Assembly: GCA_019239965.1 (NCBI GenBank) | Contig: JAFAZC010000002.1 | Location: forward strand, 1 to 64,000 | Source of the DNA: Kutzneria sp. | Lineage (GTDB): Bacteria > Actinomycetota > Actinomycetes > Mycobacteriales > Pseudonocardiaceae | Direction: 5' to 3' | Length of the DNA: 64,000 nucleotides | In this document: positions 1-9,753 of the stretch, one piece after another | Position numbering within the stretch: the stretch's first letter is position 1 | Layout: each line of letters opens with the position of its first letter | Position numbers and translations under genes: made by a program | Notes under the pieces: generated by a model | What the model was told of the DNA's origin: nothing | Database searches by the model: none | The model's input: only the letters and a program-made list of their open reading frames with translations

Positions 1-1288
1 TCGCGTTGGACTTGACGGCCCGGCACGCCCGCCAGGCGAACGTCAGGTCGAGCAGGGTCGCCTCGTCAACGGGAGAGCCGGCGGCCAGCGTCCACTTGGC
101 AGGGTCGTCACCGTCGGCCTCGACGGTGTCCGCCGTCTGCATCAGCAGACCACCCGAGATCGCTCGCGTCTCGACTCCACCACGGACCGGTGCGCTCACC
201 ACCAGGATTCGCACATTCTTCTTGCGAGCCAACACGTCCAACGCGCCATCGGCGTAGGACGGCGCGACGACCACCTCGGTGAAGATCTCGGCGATCTGTT
301 CGGCCATCTCCACCGTGACCGGACGGTTGGCCGCGATCACTCCACCGTAGGCACTGACAGGATCACACGCGTGCGCCTTGCGGTGCGCGGCGGCGATGTC
401 ACCCGACACCGCGATACCACAGGGGTTGGCATGCTTGATGATCGCCACGCAGGGGGCGTCGTGATCATAGGCGGCACGCACCGCGGCATCGGCGTCCACG
501 TAGTTGTTGTAGGACATCTCCTTGCCGTGCAACTGCTCCGCGCCCGCCAGCCCGCGGGGCACGTCACCTCCCGTGTACGACGCCGCACGCTGGTGCGGGT
601 TCTCGCCGTAGCGCAGCACCGAGGAGCGCTCCCAGGTCGCCGCCACCCAGCCAGGAAATCCGGTTCCCTCATCGTCTGGGGCCAGCACGGAGCCCATCCA
701 GGAGGCCACGGCCACGTCGTAGGTCGCGGTGTGCCGGAAGGCTTCCACGGCGAGCAGCTGGCGGTCCGCGAGCGTGAAGCCTCCCGCGCGCACACTCTCG
801 AGCACCCAGTCGTAGCGGCCGGGATCGACCACGACAGCGACACTGGCGTGGTTCTTGGCCGCGGCCCGAACCATGGCGGGACCACCGATGTCGATCTGCT
901 CGACGCACTCCCGCGTGGTCGCATCCGAGGCCACCGTGCGGACGAACGGATACAGGTTCACCACGAGGAGGTCGAACCCGGCGATGTCGAGTCGGCGCAA
1001 CTGCTCGATGTGCTCGGGGTTCTCCGTATCGGCCAGCAGGCCGGCATGCACCGCGGGATGCAGCGTCTTGACCCTGCCGTCGAAGGACTCCGGAAATCCG
1101 GTCACCTGCTCGACACTGGTCACTGGCACACCCGCGGCGGCGATGGCCCGTGCGGTGCCACCGGTCGAGACGATCTCCACGCCGGCGGCGTGCAGACCGG
1201 CCGCCAACTCCGGCAGCTCCGCCTTGTCCGAAACGCCGATCAGCGCACGGCGCACGGGACGGCGCGCGTCCACTCCTGTCTCGGTCAC
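1..1288 (-). CDS. purH: Bifunctional AICAR transformylase/IMP cyclohydrolase PurH (C-terminus beyond window)
   Basis: Catalyses the last two steps of IMP synthesis: formyl transfer to AICAR, then ring closure by the N-terminal cyclohydrolase. About 429 residues are visible; the C-terminal ~90 residues lie left of base 1. The N-terminus shows the methylglyoxal-synthase-like fold ([17 protein letters not shown], then IVSTGGTA), and further on come the family stretches [13 protein letters not shown] and [14 protein letters not shown], the latter from the transformylase domain. The start is GTG at 1288, because its first bases form a GTGA overlap with the purN stop, implying coupled translation. 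Order and strand match M. tuberculosis purN-purH. No other function is plausible. Confidence 0.97.
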   Translation of the reverse strand, partial: MTETGVDARRPVRRALIGVSDKAELPELAAGLHAAGVEIVSTGGTARAIAAAGVPVTSVEQVTGFPESFDGRVKTLHPAVHAGLLADTENPEHIEQLRRLDIAGFDLLVVNLYPFVRTVASDATTRECVEQIDIGGPAMVRAAAKNHASVAVVVDPGRYDWVLESVRAGGFTLADRQLLAVEAFRHTATYDVAVASWMGSVLAPDDEGTGFPGWVAATWERSSVLRYGENPHQRAASYTGGDVPRGLAGAEQLHGKEMSYNNYVDADAAVRAAYDHDAPCVAIIKHANPCGIAVSGDIAAAHRKAHACDPVSAYGGVIAANRPVTVEMAEQIAEIFTEVVVAPSYADGALDVLARKKNVRILVVSAPVRGGVETRAISGGLLMQTADTVEADGDDPAKWTLAAGSPVDEATLLDLTFAWRACRAVKSNA

Positions 1289-1959
1289 TGGCGATGCCCC
1301 ACCTTTCGTCCGTCGATTGGGTAGCCCTGTCGGGTCAGCTCGGCAACCACGTCGACGAGCAGCCGTCGCTCAACGACCTTGATTCGCTCGTGCAGGCTGT
1401 CTTCGGTGTCCTCGGCGAAAACCGTGACGGCCTCCTGCGCCACAATCGGCCCGCTGTCCACACCGGCGTCCACGAGGTGAATGGTGCAACCGGTGACTTT
1501 CACCCCGTAGCCAAGAGCGTCGGAGACGGCGTGCATGCCGGGAAAGGCCGGCAGCAGGGCGGGATGAGTATTGATCACTCGCCCGCCAAACGTATCGAGG
1601 AAGACCGGGCCGAGAATCTTCATGAATCCCGCCGACACGACGAGATCGGGTTCGTGGGCAGCCACCGCGGCGGTCAGGGCGGCGTCCCAGGAAGCACGAT
1701 CCGCGTGGTCCCGCAGACGTACGGAAAAGGTAGCAAGACCGGCACGTTCGGCACGGGCGAGACCCTGGGCCCCGTCCCGATCCGCGCCGACGGCGACGAC
1801 GGCGGCGGGGTAGTCCCGCGCCGCGGCGGCGTCCAACAATGCCTGCAACAGGGTGCCGGAACCAGACACGAGGACGACGACACGGGCCGGGTCCAGAATG
1901 CTCAGAGCGGTCTCCTTGCCTACGCCGGTCATGGCCGTGGCCAGCGTAGGCGGTGGCAA
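1285..1959 (-). CDS. purN: Phosphoribosylglycinamide formyltransferase PurN
   Basis: Transfers a formyl group from 10-formyl-THF to GAR, step three of purine synthesis; cytoplasmic. The 224-residue product has the phosphate-binding loop [17 protein letters not shown] near the N-terminus, the catalytic segment [16 protein letters not shown] (Asn and His of the N-x-H motif), and the downstream [15 protein letters not shown] with the catalytic Asp. The family is usually 190-215 residues, so the start may be the ATG at 1932 (MTGVGKE) instead of 1959. It ends in a 4-base overlap with purH. Confidence 0.96.
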   Translation of the reverse strand: MPPPTLATAMTGVGKETALSILDPARVVVLVSGSGTLLQALLDAAAARDYPAAVVAVGADRDGAQGLARAERAGLATFSVRLRDHADRASWDAALTAAVAAHEPDLVVSAGFMKILGPVFLDTFGGRVINTHPALLPAFPGMHAVSDALGYGVKVTGCTIHLVDAGVDSGPIVAQEAVTVFAEDTEDSLHERIKVVERRLLVDVVAELTRQGYPIDGRKVGHRQ

Positions 1960-1983
1960 AGAAGCCCTGCCAGGCAGGTCCGG

Positions 1984-3555
1984 CTACTCGGATCGCGTCT
2001 CGTCGTCGTCCGCTGCCACCAGACCCGGTTCCTCGGGTTCTGGCTCTTCGGGTTCAAGTTCCTCGGGTTCTGGTTCCTCGGGTTCTGGCTGCTCGGGCTC
2101 GCTGACATCGGGCTCGGCGGTGTCGACGTCGTCCACGGCCGGGACGCTGATTCCGGCCACGCGTGTATCGACGGCTTCGGTGTCGGGCTCATCGGACTCG
2201 GATTCGCCGGACTCGGACTTCTCGATGGCCGCTGGCGCATCGTCCTGTCCAGGATCAGTTTTGTCGTCGGAATCCGCGTTGTCCTCAGGAGAGTCGACGG
2301 ACTCTTGCACCTGCTCACCATCGACGGGCGCATCCTGCTGCCCTTCGGGCACAGGCCTGGACCTGGCCCCCGCGAGCCACACCGTCACCGACGCCGGTAT
2401 CAGAACCCAGGCGAAGGCAACGACGCCAACGAGTCCGGCAGGAGCGGTGACGGGGCTGAACACGCCACCTCCGAGCCGTCCCCCGGACAGCGCGGCGAGC
2501 ACGAACAGACCCATTCCGACCACGCCAGCCGCCACGACCACGGCCCGCAGCCTGTCCCGTGGCGCCGGTGCGATCTGGCGGCACGACCAACCGAGAAAGA
2601 CGCCGACCAGCAGTGGCACCACCATCACCGCAAGCAGCCATCGGCTCGGTACTGTCGGCAGGGCGGCGAACAGCGGAACCCCGGGCGCCTTGTCGATGGC
2701 GAGACGCACCGGACTGATCGACGCCGCACCCATCGTGAATCCCGGCCCCATCGCGAACGACAGTGCCATGACTATCGCGTTGGGCAGGTAGGCGACTGAC
2801 AGCAGCAGCAAGCCGCAGGCGCCCCCGACGCCCGATGCGGCACGTTGGAAAACCGCTGCCAGCGTCGTCCAGTGCGCGACGAGACCGAAGGTGAGCACGG
2901 CGGTGCCGGCCGTGAACATGGCCGCGATTCCCAGTGCCCCGGCGCGCAGTCCGCGCGTCACGATCGGGTCGAGCCGAGCGAACGCGACCTCGACAAGGTT
3001 GCACCTGCGGGCAACCCCGACGGTCGCGGCGAACCCCGACAGCGCACCGCAGCCGAAGAAGGCCACGGCCGGCGTCGCGGTGACCGGTCCACTGCCGAGC
3101 GAAAGCGCCACCGTCACGCCGAAGAGCGCATGCACGCCGGCGACCGGGAGCACCACCAGCCTTGCCTGTGCCGGCTCACTGAGACCGAGACGTGCCGCCG
3201 CAGTGCGTGCCGTCCTTGCCACCCCCACCATCAGCAGAGCCGTCGGTACCAGCGGCAGCACGGCAAGGGAGTGGGTACCGAGTCCGAGCGGCACGTGATA
3301 TGCGGCAAGCCAGCCGGGAACGGCCATTGCGAGCACACCGACCACGGAGAACTTGGCGTTCTCCGCAATGGCCGTGACCAACGCCAGCACCGCGGCGACG
3401 GCGAGATAGCCGACAAACGCGGGAGTGACGGCAGCGAGTGCGAGCAGCCTGAATCGCGCCGGGCGGGAGAGCGCTCCGTGCCGGTCCCGACCAACTACCC
3501 GGTGTTGGACACCCGCCCTGGGCTGGGAGTGGTGGACGACCGGCACGATCCTCAC
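1984..3555 (-). CDS. PerM-like (DUF6350) polytopic membrane protein
   Basis: Integral membrane protein with roughly ten hydrophobic segments over the first ~400 residues, then a hydrophilic acidic tail of about 110 residues rich in Glu, Asp, Ser and Pro that ends in repeats of the PEPEE type. Its position between an Rv0954-like gene and purN matches M. tuberculosis Rv0955 (PerM), a DUF6350 protein reported to support cell division and persistence. The assignment rests on synteny plus topology; I see no catalytic motif. The start is uncertain: GTG at 3555 follows AGGGG with 7-base spacing, while an ATG at 3603 has no visible ribosome-binding site. The tail would lie on one side of the membrane and looks disordered. 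Confidence 0.8.
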   Translation of the reverse strand: MRIVPVVHHSQPRAGVQHRVVGRDRHGALSRPARFRLLALAAVTPAFVGYLAVAAVLALVTAIAENAKFSVVGVLAMAVPGWLAAYHVPLGLGTHSLAVLPLVPTALLMVGVARTARTAAARLGLSEPAQARLVVLPVAGVHALFGVTVALSLGSGPVTATPAVAFFGCGALSGFAATVGVARRCNLVEVAFARLDPIVTRGLRAGALGIAAMFTAGTAVLTFGLVAHWTTLAAVFQRAASGVGGACGLLLLSVAYLPNAIVMALSFAMGPGFTMGAASISPVRLAIDKAPGVPLFAALPTVPSRWLLAVMVVPLLVGVFLGWSCRQIAPAPRDRLRAVVVAAGVVGMGLFVLAALSGGRLGGGVFSPVTAPAGLVGVVAFAWVLIPASVTVWLAGARSRPVPEGQQDAPVDGEQVQESVDSPEDNADSDDKTDPGQDDAPAAIEKSESGESESDEPDTEAVDTRVAGISVPAVDDVDTAEPDVSEPEQPEPEEPEPEELEPEEPEPEEPGLVAADDDETRSE

Positions 3556-3680
3556 TCTCGCACCCCTGGTGTGCCGTCCGAGTGAACGCCACGCCGGAGT
3601 CATCCGAACATGCGACTGGCGGCGCCGGACCGTGTCCGACGCCGCCTTCGCTCACCGTGGAACCGCTGCCCGCGAGACCT

Positions 3681-4373
3681 TCAGCCCTGGGGCGGTGCCG
3701 GGAAACCGCTCGGCGGAGTTCCCTCCCCCTGCTGATGCTGCCCCTGAGAGGGCTGGGCGTGTTGGCCACCGGACTGCCCGAACTGGCCGGGGTGCGACAT
3801 GAACTGGGTCGGCTGGGGCTGCGGCTGCCTGAACTGACCGGGCTGCTGGGTGGACTGCGGCTGCACCGGCTGGCTGTACTGGCCCTGCGGGAAGCCGGTC
3901 ACCGGCTGCTGGTTCCAGCCACCCTGCTGGTGCTGGGCCTGATAGGGCTTCGGCGCCGGCGGCGTGACGATGCCAGCGTCGAGGAGGAAGGCGGTCACGG
4001 CGACCCCAGTCTGCAGGATGCCCAGTATCAGCACGATGATGCCGCCGAACCCGAGACCGGAAACCGAGAAGATCATGAACAGGTACGGCAGCGTCGCACC
4101 GACCGAAACGATGGCCGGCAGCGGGCCGGGCTTGGCCGTGCCGGGCATCAAGACCAGCGCGGCGATCAGGCCTGCGATCAGGTATGTCGCCGGTATCCAA
4201 CCGAAGGCGCCCTGATAGAAGGAGAGGCCGGTGTTGTACTGGGCGGACATCGGCGTGAACCCCAACAGGAGGATCAGCACCCCGAGACCGGCCGTGGCCA
4301 GGTAGAGAATCTTGTCCAGCCCCATGTCCGTCCCCGACTTCGGCGGAGCAGGGTCACCGGTTGGGAAGGTCAT
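3681..4373 (-). CDS. Rv0954-like DUF5336 four-helix membrane protein
   Basis: 230-residue membrane protein. After a short polar N-terminus come about four transmembrane segments (first: ILYLATAGLGVLILLLGF; last near FGGIIVLILGILQTGVAV), then a Gln/Pro/Gly-rich cytoplasmic-looking tail of ~85 residues with repeated QPGQF and QPxPTQF units. The ATG at 4373 is chosen because AAGGAGA lies just upstream; a longer frame back to 4442 lacks such a site. It sits between sucD and the PerM-like gene exactly as Rv0954 does in mycobacteria. The molecular function is not known to me. The tail composition suggests a protein-interaction or phase-separating region, which is inference. Confidence 0.85.
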   Translation of the reverse strand: MTFPTGDPAPPKSGTDMGLDKILYLATAGLGVLILLLGFTPMSAQYNTGLSFYQGAFGWIPATYLIAGLIAALVLMPGTAKPGPLPAIVSVGATLPYLFMIFSVSGLGFGGIIVLILGILQTGVAVTAFLLDAGIVTPPAPKPYQAQHQQGGWNQQPVTGFPQGQYSQPVQPQSTQQPGQFRQPQPQPTQFMSHPGQFGQSGGQHAQPSQGQHQQGEGTPPSGFPAPPQG

Positions 4374-4486
4374 CGCGTGCTCTCCTTGGCTAGACGAGCG
4401 CAGTGTGGACGGAAACGCTAGCTGATCCACCTGGTGCGGCACACATCGGCCGTGCCGGGACGCGACGGCGTCCCGGCATCACGACT

Positions 4487-5377
4487 TCACCCGACCGAAG
4501 CCATGATCTCCCGCATGAGGCCGGCCGCCTCACTCGGCGTTCTGCCAACCTTCACGCCGGCGGCCTCGAGCGCCTCCTGCTTGGCGGCGGCGGTGCCCGC
4601 CGAGCCGGACACGATGGCACCGGCATGCCCCATGGTTTTGCCTTCCGGAGCCGTGAACCCGGCCACGTAGCCGACAACCGGCTTGGTGACATGGTCACGG
4701 ATGTAGGCGGCGGCCCGTTCCTCGGCGTCGCCGCCGATCTCGCCGATCATGACGATGGCCGCGGTTTCCGGATCATCCTGGAATGCCCGCAACGCGTCGA
4801 TGTGCGTCGTGCCGATGACAGGGTCACCACCGATGCCCACCGCGCTGGAGAAGCCGAACTCGCGCAGTTCGTACATCATCTGGTAGGTCAGCGTGCCCGA
4901 CTTGGACACAAGGCCGATCCTGCCAGGGCCGCAAATGTCGGCCGGGATGATGCCCGCGTTGGACTTCCCCGGACTGATCACGCCGGGACAGTTCGGGCCG
5001 ATGATCCTCGTCTTGTTACCGGTAGCGACGGCGTGTGCCCAGAAGGCGGCGGTGTCGTGCACCGGAATGCCTTCGGTGATCACTACGAGGAGTCCGATGC
5101 CGGCGTCGATCGCCTCGATGACCGCGGCCTTGGCGAACGCTGGCGGCACGAAAACCACGCTCACATCGGCGCCGGTGGCCGTCATCGCCTCGGCGACGGT
5201 CCCGAACACCGGCACCGATACTCCGTCTATTTCGACTTTCTCGCCGGCCTTGCGCGGGTTGACACCGCCGACGATGGCGGTGCCCGACGCGAGCATCCGC
5301 TTGGTGTGCTTCATGCCTTCCGAGCCGGTCATGCCCTGGACGATGACCCTGCTCTGTTCGGTGAGGAAGATAGCCAT
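4487..5377 (-). CDS. sucD: Succinyl-CoA synthetase alpha subunit
   Basis: Alpha subunit of the TCA-cycle ligase that interconverts succinyl-CoA and succinate with NDP phosphorylation; pairs with SucC encoded immediately upstream. The 296-residue product has the CoA-binding stretch [19 protein letters not shown], the IGPNCPGVI loop, and the phosphorylated histidine in [10 protein letters not shown] (His251). Full family length (~290). Its ATG lies 3 bases after the sucC stop, so the two are translated together. Confidence 0.98.
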   Translation of the reverse strand: MAIFLTEQSRVIVQGMTGSEGMKHTKRMLASGTAIVGGVNPRKAGEKVEIDGVSVPVFGTVAEAMTATGADVSVVFVPPAFAKAAVIEAIDAGIGLLVVITEGIPVHDTAAFWAHAVATGNKTRIIGPNCPGVISPGKSNAGIIPADICGPGRIGLVSKSGTLTYQMMYELREFGFSSAVGIGGDPVIGTTHIDALRAFQDDPETAAIVMIGEIGGDAEERAAAYIRDHVTKPVVGYVAGFTAPEGKTMGHAGAIVSGSAGTAAAKQEALEAAGVKVGRTPSEAAGLMREIMASVG

Positions 5378-5380
5378 GTC

Positions 5381-6586
5381 TCACGCCCCCGACGTCGTGC
5401 TGTTGCTCGACCCCGCGAGCAAGTCCGTGGTAGCCAGCTCGGCGGCCTTGTCGGCCGCGTTGTCCATCGTGTCGACGACGTTCACCAGTTGGTGGTTGGC
5501 CTCGGCGAGAATCCGCCTTCCCTCATCCACGTTGTTGCCGTCGAGCCGGACGACAAGTGGCTTTCTCGCCTCGTCGCCGAGAATCTCCAACGCCCGCACG
5601 ATTCCCTTGGCCACCTCGTCGCACGCGGTGATCCCGCCGAACACGTTGACGAACACGCTGCGCACGTCGGGATCGCTGAGGATGATCTCCAGACCGTTCG
5701 CCATCACCTCCGCCGAGGCTCCGCCACCGATGTCGAGGAAATTCGCCGGCTTGACACCACCCCACCGCTCACCGGCATAGGCGACAACGTCCAGGGTCGA
5801 CATGACCAGACCAGCGCCGTTGCCGATGATGCCGACTTGGCCGTCCAACTTCACGTAGTTGAGGTCCTTGGCCTTGGCCTTGGCTTCCAACGGGTCCTCG
5901 GCCTCCGAGTCCACGAGCTCGGCGTGCCCGGGGTGGCGGAACGAGGCGTTGTCGTCGAGGGTCACCTTCCCGTCCAGGGCGATGACCCTGCCCTGCGGAT
6001 CACGCACCAGCGGGTTGACCTCAACCAGCGTCGCGTCCTCCTCCACGAAGGTCCGCCACAGCTTGACAAGGACGTCGACGACCTGGTCGGCAACCTGCGC
6101 GGGAAACGTGCCGGCGGCCACGATCTCGCGCGCCTTGGCGGCGTCGACACCCGCGATGGCGTCCACCGGGATCTTGGCGAGGGCCTCGGGACGCTCGACG
6201 GCCAGCTGCTCGATCTCCATGCCGCCCTCGGCCGACGCCATGGCCAGGAACGTGCGGTTCGCGCGGTCGAGCAGGAAGGAGACGTAGTACTCCTCGTCGA
6301 TGTCGGACGCCGGGGTCACCAGCACCTTGCGCGTGACGTGTCCCTTGATGTCCAACCCGAGGATGGCGCCGGCCTTGGCTTCGGCGTCCTCGGCGGTCTT
6401 GGCGAGCTTCACGCCGCCGGCCTTGCCTCGGCCACCCGTCTTGACCTGCGCCTTGACGACGACTGTCTGGTCCAGCCGTGCCGCGATGGCACGTGCCTCG
6501 CCTGGGGTGTGGGCCACGGAGCCGGGCAGTACCGGCACTCCGTGGGCGGCGAAGAGGTCCTTCGCCTGGTACTCGTACAGGTCCAC
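5381..6586 (-). CDS. sucC: ADP-forming succinyl-CoA synthetase beta subunit
   Basis: Beta subunit carrying the ATP-grasp nucleotide site. It begins with the hallmark [18 protein letters not shown] and shows [19 protein letters not shown] (grasp lysines), EVNPLV and the C-terminal CoA-ligase region [19 protein letters not shown]. The GTG at 6586 is chosen because it gives the conserved N-terminus and follows AGGAGA with 5-base spacing; the frame stays open to 6688 but that extension has no family similarity. 401 residues, typical for actinobacteria. First gene of the sucCD pair. Confidence 0.97.
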   Translation of the reverse strand: MDLYEYQAKDLFAAHGVPVLPGSVAHTPGEARAIAARLDQTVVVKAQVKTGGRGKAGGVKLAKTAEDAEAKAGAILGLDIKGHVTRKVLVTPASDIDEEYYVSFLLDRANRTFLAMASAEGGMEIEQLAVERPEALAKIPVDAIAGVDAAKAREIVAAGTFPAQVADQVVDVLVKLWRTFVEEDATLVEVNPLVRDPQGRVIALDGKVTLDDNASFRHPGHAELVDSEAEDPLEAKAKAKDLNYVKLDGQVGIIGNGAGLVMSTLDVVAYAGERWGGVKPANFLDIGGGASAEVMANGLEIILSDPDVRSVFVNVFGGITACDEVAKGIVRALEILGDEARKPLVVRLDGNNVDEGRRILAEANHQLVNVVDTMDNAADKAAELATTDLLAGSSNSTTSGA

Positions 6587-6762
6587 TGGGGTCTCCTGCG
6601 ACGTCGGTGTCGGGCGCTGGCCACACTGTGTCGGGGCATCCGCGCGCCGTGCTGGCTCCGGCCGGAAAGCCACGGAAAACGGCCGCATCAGACCCTAGCG
6701 GCAGTCGGCTCGCCGGCCGTACCGGGGAGCGGTGAGGTCGGTCACCGCGTACGTGAACTCGG

Positions 6763-8472
6763 TCACGATCGCCGCTCGGCTGAGACACGCACATTGTCTG
6801 CCGTCTCAGCAGGAAAGCGCGCTTCGGCGGCGAGCGCCATGACGGCGCCGACCAGCAGCGAGGCGAGGCAGGCTACCGCCAACCACGTCCCAACGCCGAC
6901 GGATGCCCCGCTGACCCGCCCACCCGTCAACGGAAACTCCAGCGTGCGGACGGCGACAACCCCGGCGGCACCGAACAGCAGTGAGGCTCCCCTCGCCGGC
7001 CGGGACCGCAACGCCAGCATGCCGGCAAGGGCCACGACGACGAGCGCCACCAACAGTCCGGTCGACGCGACTTCACGGACGTTGGACCACAACCCGGGTG
7101 CCTGATAGTCGGCGGCGGTCACCGTGGGCAGGCCGAACGCTCCGACCGCGAGCACCGTTGCCAGCGTCACAGGTGCAACCAACACGGTCCTGGGCCGAAA
7201 CTGGCTGACATCGACGTCCTCCCGTTCGAAGACCCCGGCGACCGCGGCGGCGACGGCCGCGGCGACGACAACGATGACCGACAGCCACACGAACCGGGTG
7301 CCGACACCGGACTCGACAGAACCGATCGAGGTGGCCGACAGCCCGGCGTCGAACAAGCCCATGGCGACGAACGGAATGGACACACACAGCACCGTGAACG
7401 CCGGGCGAATCGCCGTGGCGAGCCGCCGGAAGAGCAGGGCGAACCCGAGCAGACCGACGAGCACACCGCTGGGCCCGAGCAGCCTGCTGGCATAGTCCAC
7501 CGGCGCCACCCCGCCTGGAACGGACAGGCTCGGCAGCTGCGCACCGAGAACCGCGGTCCCACCGGCGACAATCCCGAGCACGCCGGCCAACCCGTGCCAG
7601 CCGACCATCTTCCGCTCCCTGGCCGCCTTGACCACCGTGCGCGGAGTGGCCGTCTCGGGAAGGCCCGACCGAACGGGCACGGTGACGTGAGCGAGCACGA
7701 TCAGCACGCACGCGGCGGCGACCGCGCAGAACGGACCTGGGGCCGGATGCAGGCCGGCGATGGCGAGGCTGGCCACCGCCGGCGGGACGGCCATGGCAAG
7801 CACGGCGAGCCCGCTGCCGAGCAGGCCTCCCCTGACAAGCTCGGAACTGCCGGAGCTCACGGCGACCGCGACGCCCAAGGGCACAGCGAGCACGACGACG
7901 AGCCCACCCACGAGCACCAGCATCGGACCATCGAGAACGCCGGTGGCCGGCAGGAACACGTCGTCGGACAGGAACGGCACCCCGCTCAGCCCGACCGCGG
8001 CGACAAGCGCGATCAACACCGACCATGCCAACAGTCCGCGACTGACGTCCTCGCTATCCTCCCGTTGCACCGAAAGGCCGGTCCCGAGCACGCCGGCGAG
8101 CACCATGCACAGGTGCCCGGCGAGCAGCAGCCAGGTTCCCGTCGCCGCCGTCGGCCGCAGCGCCGTCGTGGCCAGCAGCAGTTCCGGACGGCTGAGAAGG
8201 CCGGCGTTGAACACCAGTTCCAGGTCTCCGATGACTCGGCCGAGCGCGATCACGGCAAGCATGGCGAGCAACGCCGAGACCACGGCAGGCCTGTCCCGTG
8301 CCGCGTACCCGGCGGCGACGGCGACCGGCCCAAGTGCGAGCACGGCGAGCAGCGGCCACGACAGGAACCCCGGCGGCGCTCCGGTGGCCACGCCGACCAT
8401 CGGGCCGCCCACGAGCAGGAGTCCTCCGACGGCCGCCGAACCGACCGCAAGCCACATGCGTTGCCGACTCAC
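6763..8472 (-). CDS. Polytopic membrane protein, function unknown
   Basis: 569 residues, almost entirely hydrophobic, with about 13-14 predicted membrane helices and short loops; one longer charged loop holds AARERKMVGWHG and another EREDVDVSQFRPR. There are no transporter signature motifs, no conserved charged pairs inside helices that I recognise, and no signal peptide apart from the first helix. It is not part of the mycobacterial sucC neighbourhood, so it looks like a family-specific addition. It is transcribed toward sucC with a 176-base gap and is divergent from the lipase-like gene at 8616. GTG 8472 or ATG 8457 could be the start; neither has a strong ribosome-binding site. Confidence 0.7.
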   Translation of the reverse strand: MSRQRMWLAVGSAAVGGLLLVGGPMVGVATGAPPGFLSWPLLAVLALGPVAVAAGYAARDRPAVVSALLAMLAVIALGRVIGDLELVFNAGLLSRPELLLATTALRPTAATGTWLLLAGHLCMVLAGVLGTGLSVQREDSEDVSRGLLAWSVLIALVAAVGLSGVPFLSDDVFLPATGVLDGPMLVLVGGLVVVLAVPLGVAVAVSSGSSELVRGGLLGSGLAVLAMAVPPAVASLAIAGLHPAPGPFCAVAAACVLIVLAHVTVPVRSGLPETATPRTVVKAARERKMVGWHGLAGVLGIVAGGTAVLGAQLPSLSVPGGVAPVDYASRLLGPSGVLVGLLGFALLFRRLATAIRPAFTVLCVSIPFVAMGLFDAGLSATSIGSVESGVGTRFVWLSVIVVVAAAVAAAVAGVFEREDVDVSQFRPRTVLVAPVTLATVLAVGAFGLPTVTAADYQAPGLWSNVREVASTGLLVALVVVALAGMLALRSRPARGASLLFGAAGVVAVRTLEFPLTGGRVSGASVGVGTWLAVACLASLLVGAVMALAAEARFPAETADNVRVSAERRS

Positions 8473-8600
8473 CGGGCTGACGCTAGCAACAACTTGCGGC
8501 TCTGGCGGGACAACAGCTCACCGAGGCGAAAGCCCGGTTCGAGATCATCGGAAAATGACTAACTGATGTCGGAGATGTGTCGTAAAAGTTGTACGCCTCA

Positions 8601-8630
8601 CTTACCGTCACCCATATGGGGAACGGTAAG
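8601..8630. promoter_or_regulatory. 30-bp near-palindrome centred on the start codon of the lipase-like gene
   Basis: The two halves match at 26 of 30 positions: outer arms CTTACCGT and ACGGTAAG, inner core CCCATATGGG. The centre lies between 8615 and 8616, so the ATG used by the downstream gene is the middle of the core. It could be an operator for a dimeric regulator or, in RNA, a hairpin hiding the start codon. No regulator gene is adjacent. Confidence 0.6.
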
Positions 8631-9569
8631 GCGCGCCTCGGCAGCGAGACGATCAGGGCGTTGTCTGCCGCGATCAGCCCAGGCGGTCTGCGGGGGGTAG
8701 CGATCGAGTCGGCCTGGCTTGCCGCGCACACCGCACTGTACCCCTGGGGCGTGGTGGCGCAACGACTCCGCCCAGAAGGCCCCTACATCCACTACCGCAC
8801 CGACTCGCTCGCACCGACGCAGCGCGGTCTGATGGTTTCGGCGACGCAGTTGTCGGGTAGTCAACTGGATACACCGATCCTGCTGATACACGGGATCGGC
8901 GACAACAGATCCGTGTTCACGGTGTTGTCCGCCGCGTTGCGCCGACGGGGATTCGGGGTGGTGCACGCGGTGAACTACAGCGTGCTGACGGCGGTGCGTG
9001 GGGACATCGGTCAGGCTGCGCTGTCGTTCGGCCGCCAGGTCGAACACGTCTGTGAGCAGACCGGCGCGGAACGGGTGCACGTGGTCGGCCATTCGCTTGG
9101 GGGCCTGATCGCGCGCTACTACGTGCAGTGTTGCGGCGGTGATGGTCGGGTGGACACCCTGGTGACACTGGGCACCCCGCACCGCGGCACCGTGGCCGCG
9201 TATCTGTTGCCGACAAGACTGGCTGGTCAGCTGCGCCCGGGGTCGGCGCTGCTGGCGGAGCTGGACCAGCCGGCCACCGGGTGCCGGACCCGGTTCGTGT
9301 CGGTGTGGAGTGAGATGGACCAGATCGTCATCCCACAGAGCAACGCTCGTCTGGACCATCCTGATCTGACCATCGAGGAATACCGCCTTCGCGATGTCGG
9401 TCACCTCGCACTTCCGGTGAACCCAACGGTGTCCCGGTTGGTGTTGGACGCGTTCATCCGCCTTGACTGCCCGAGGCAGCCCACGCAGACAGCGGAGCAC
9501 GCGGTTGACGAGTTGTGTGACCACACGGTCACTTGGCGTTATAACACCACGTCGGAACTTTCCCTCTAA
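8616..9569 (+). CDS. Lipase-like alpha/beta hydrolase
   Basis: 317-residue alpha/beta-hydrolase with the triacylglycerol-lipase/PGAP1-like arrangement: oxyanion loop ILLIHGIGDN (about residues 89-97), nucleophile elbow VHVVGHSLGG (Ser160), then LVTLGTPHRGT after strand beta-6, typical of lipases. The C-terminal DVGHLALP supplies the likely catalytic His, and EMDQIV the acid region. There is no obvious secretion signal, so an intracellular esterase/lipase is likely; the substrate cannot be read from the sequence. The ATG at 8616 lies inside a 30-bp near-palindrome with no ribosome-binding site ahead, so initiation may be leaderless or regulated. It is followed by the M23 peptidase leader. Confidence 0.82.
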   Translation: MGNGKARLGSETIRALSAAISPGGLRGVAIESAWLAAHTALYPWGVVAQRLRPEGPYIHYRTDSLAPTQRGLMVSATQLSGSQLDTPILLIHGIGDNRSVFTVLSAALRRRGFGVVHAVNYSVLTAVRGDIGQAALSFGRQVEHVCEQTGAERVHVVGHSLGGLIARYYVQCCGGDGRVDTLVTLGTPHRGTVAAYLLPTRLAGQLRPGSALLAELDQPATGCRTRFVSVWSEMDQIVIPQSNARLDHPDLTIEEYRLRDVGHLALPVNPTVSRLVLDAFIRLDCPRQPTQTAEHAVDELCDHTVTWRYNTTSELSL

Positions 9570-9753
9570 CCTCCATTCGGGGGACCACCGTGCCCGGGGG
9601 TTGCCTCTGAGGCGCGTGTTTCGTTACCGTTCGCCCGTCCGTTGTCACGGTCTGATCACAGCCGCGGCAGGAAGCCGGCGCCCCCGAGCCGGCCTCAGCC
9701 GGGACCCCCGCCCGGTGCCGGTGATCGGACTCCCCGAAGCGGAAGGTCAAGCT
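9570..9753 (+). other. 184-base 5' leader of the M23 peptidase, possible riboswitch
   Basis: No gene fits here. The stretch is rich in short G- and C-runs that can pair, for example CCTCC with GGGGG around 9571-9585. In actinobacteria, leaders of M23 and Rpf cell-wall hydrolase genes often hold the c-di-AMP (ydaO/yuaA) riboswitch. The length and position fit, but I could not line up its conserved core with confidence. Confidence 0.25.

Noticed and set aside
1999-2110. Tandem repeats considered as a CRISPR array or mobile element trace.
   Set aside because: The units are imperfect, contiguous, in frame and encode the acidic tail of the PerM-like protein; no spacers.
4403-7105. A 900-codon open frame on the plus strand.
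   Set aside because: It is antisense to sucD and sucC, has Arg/His/Gly-rich non-protein-like composition and no domain; an effect of GC-rich codon use.
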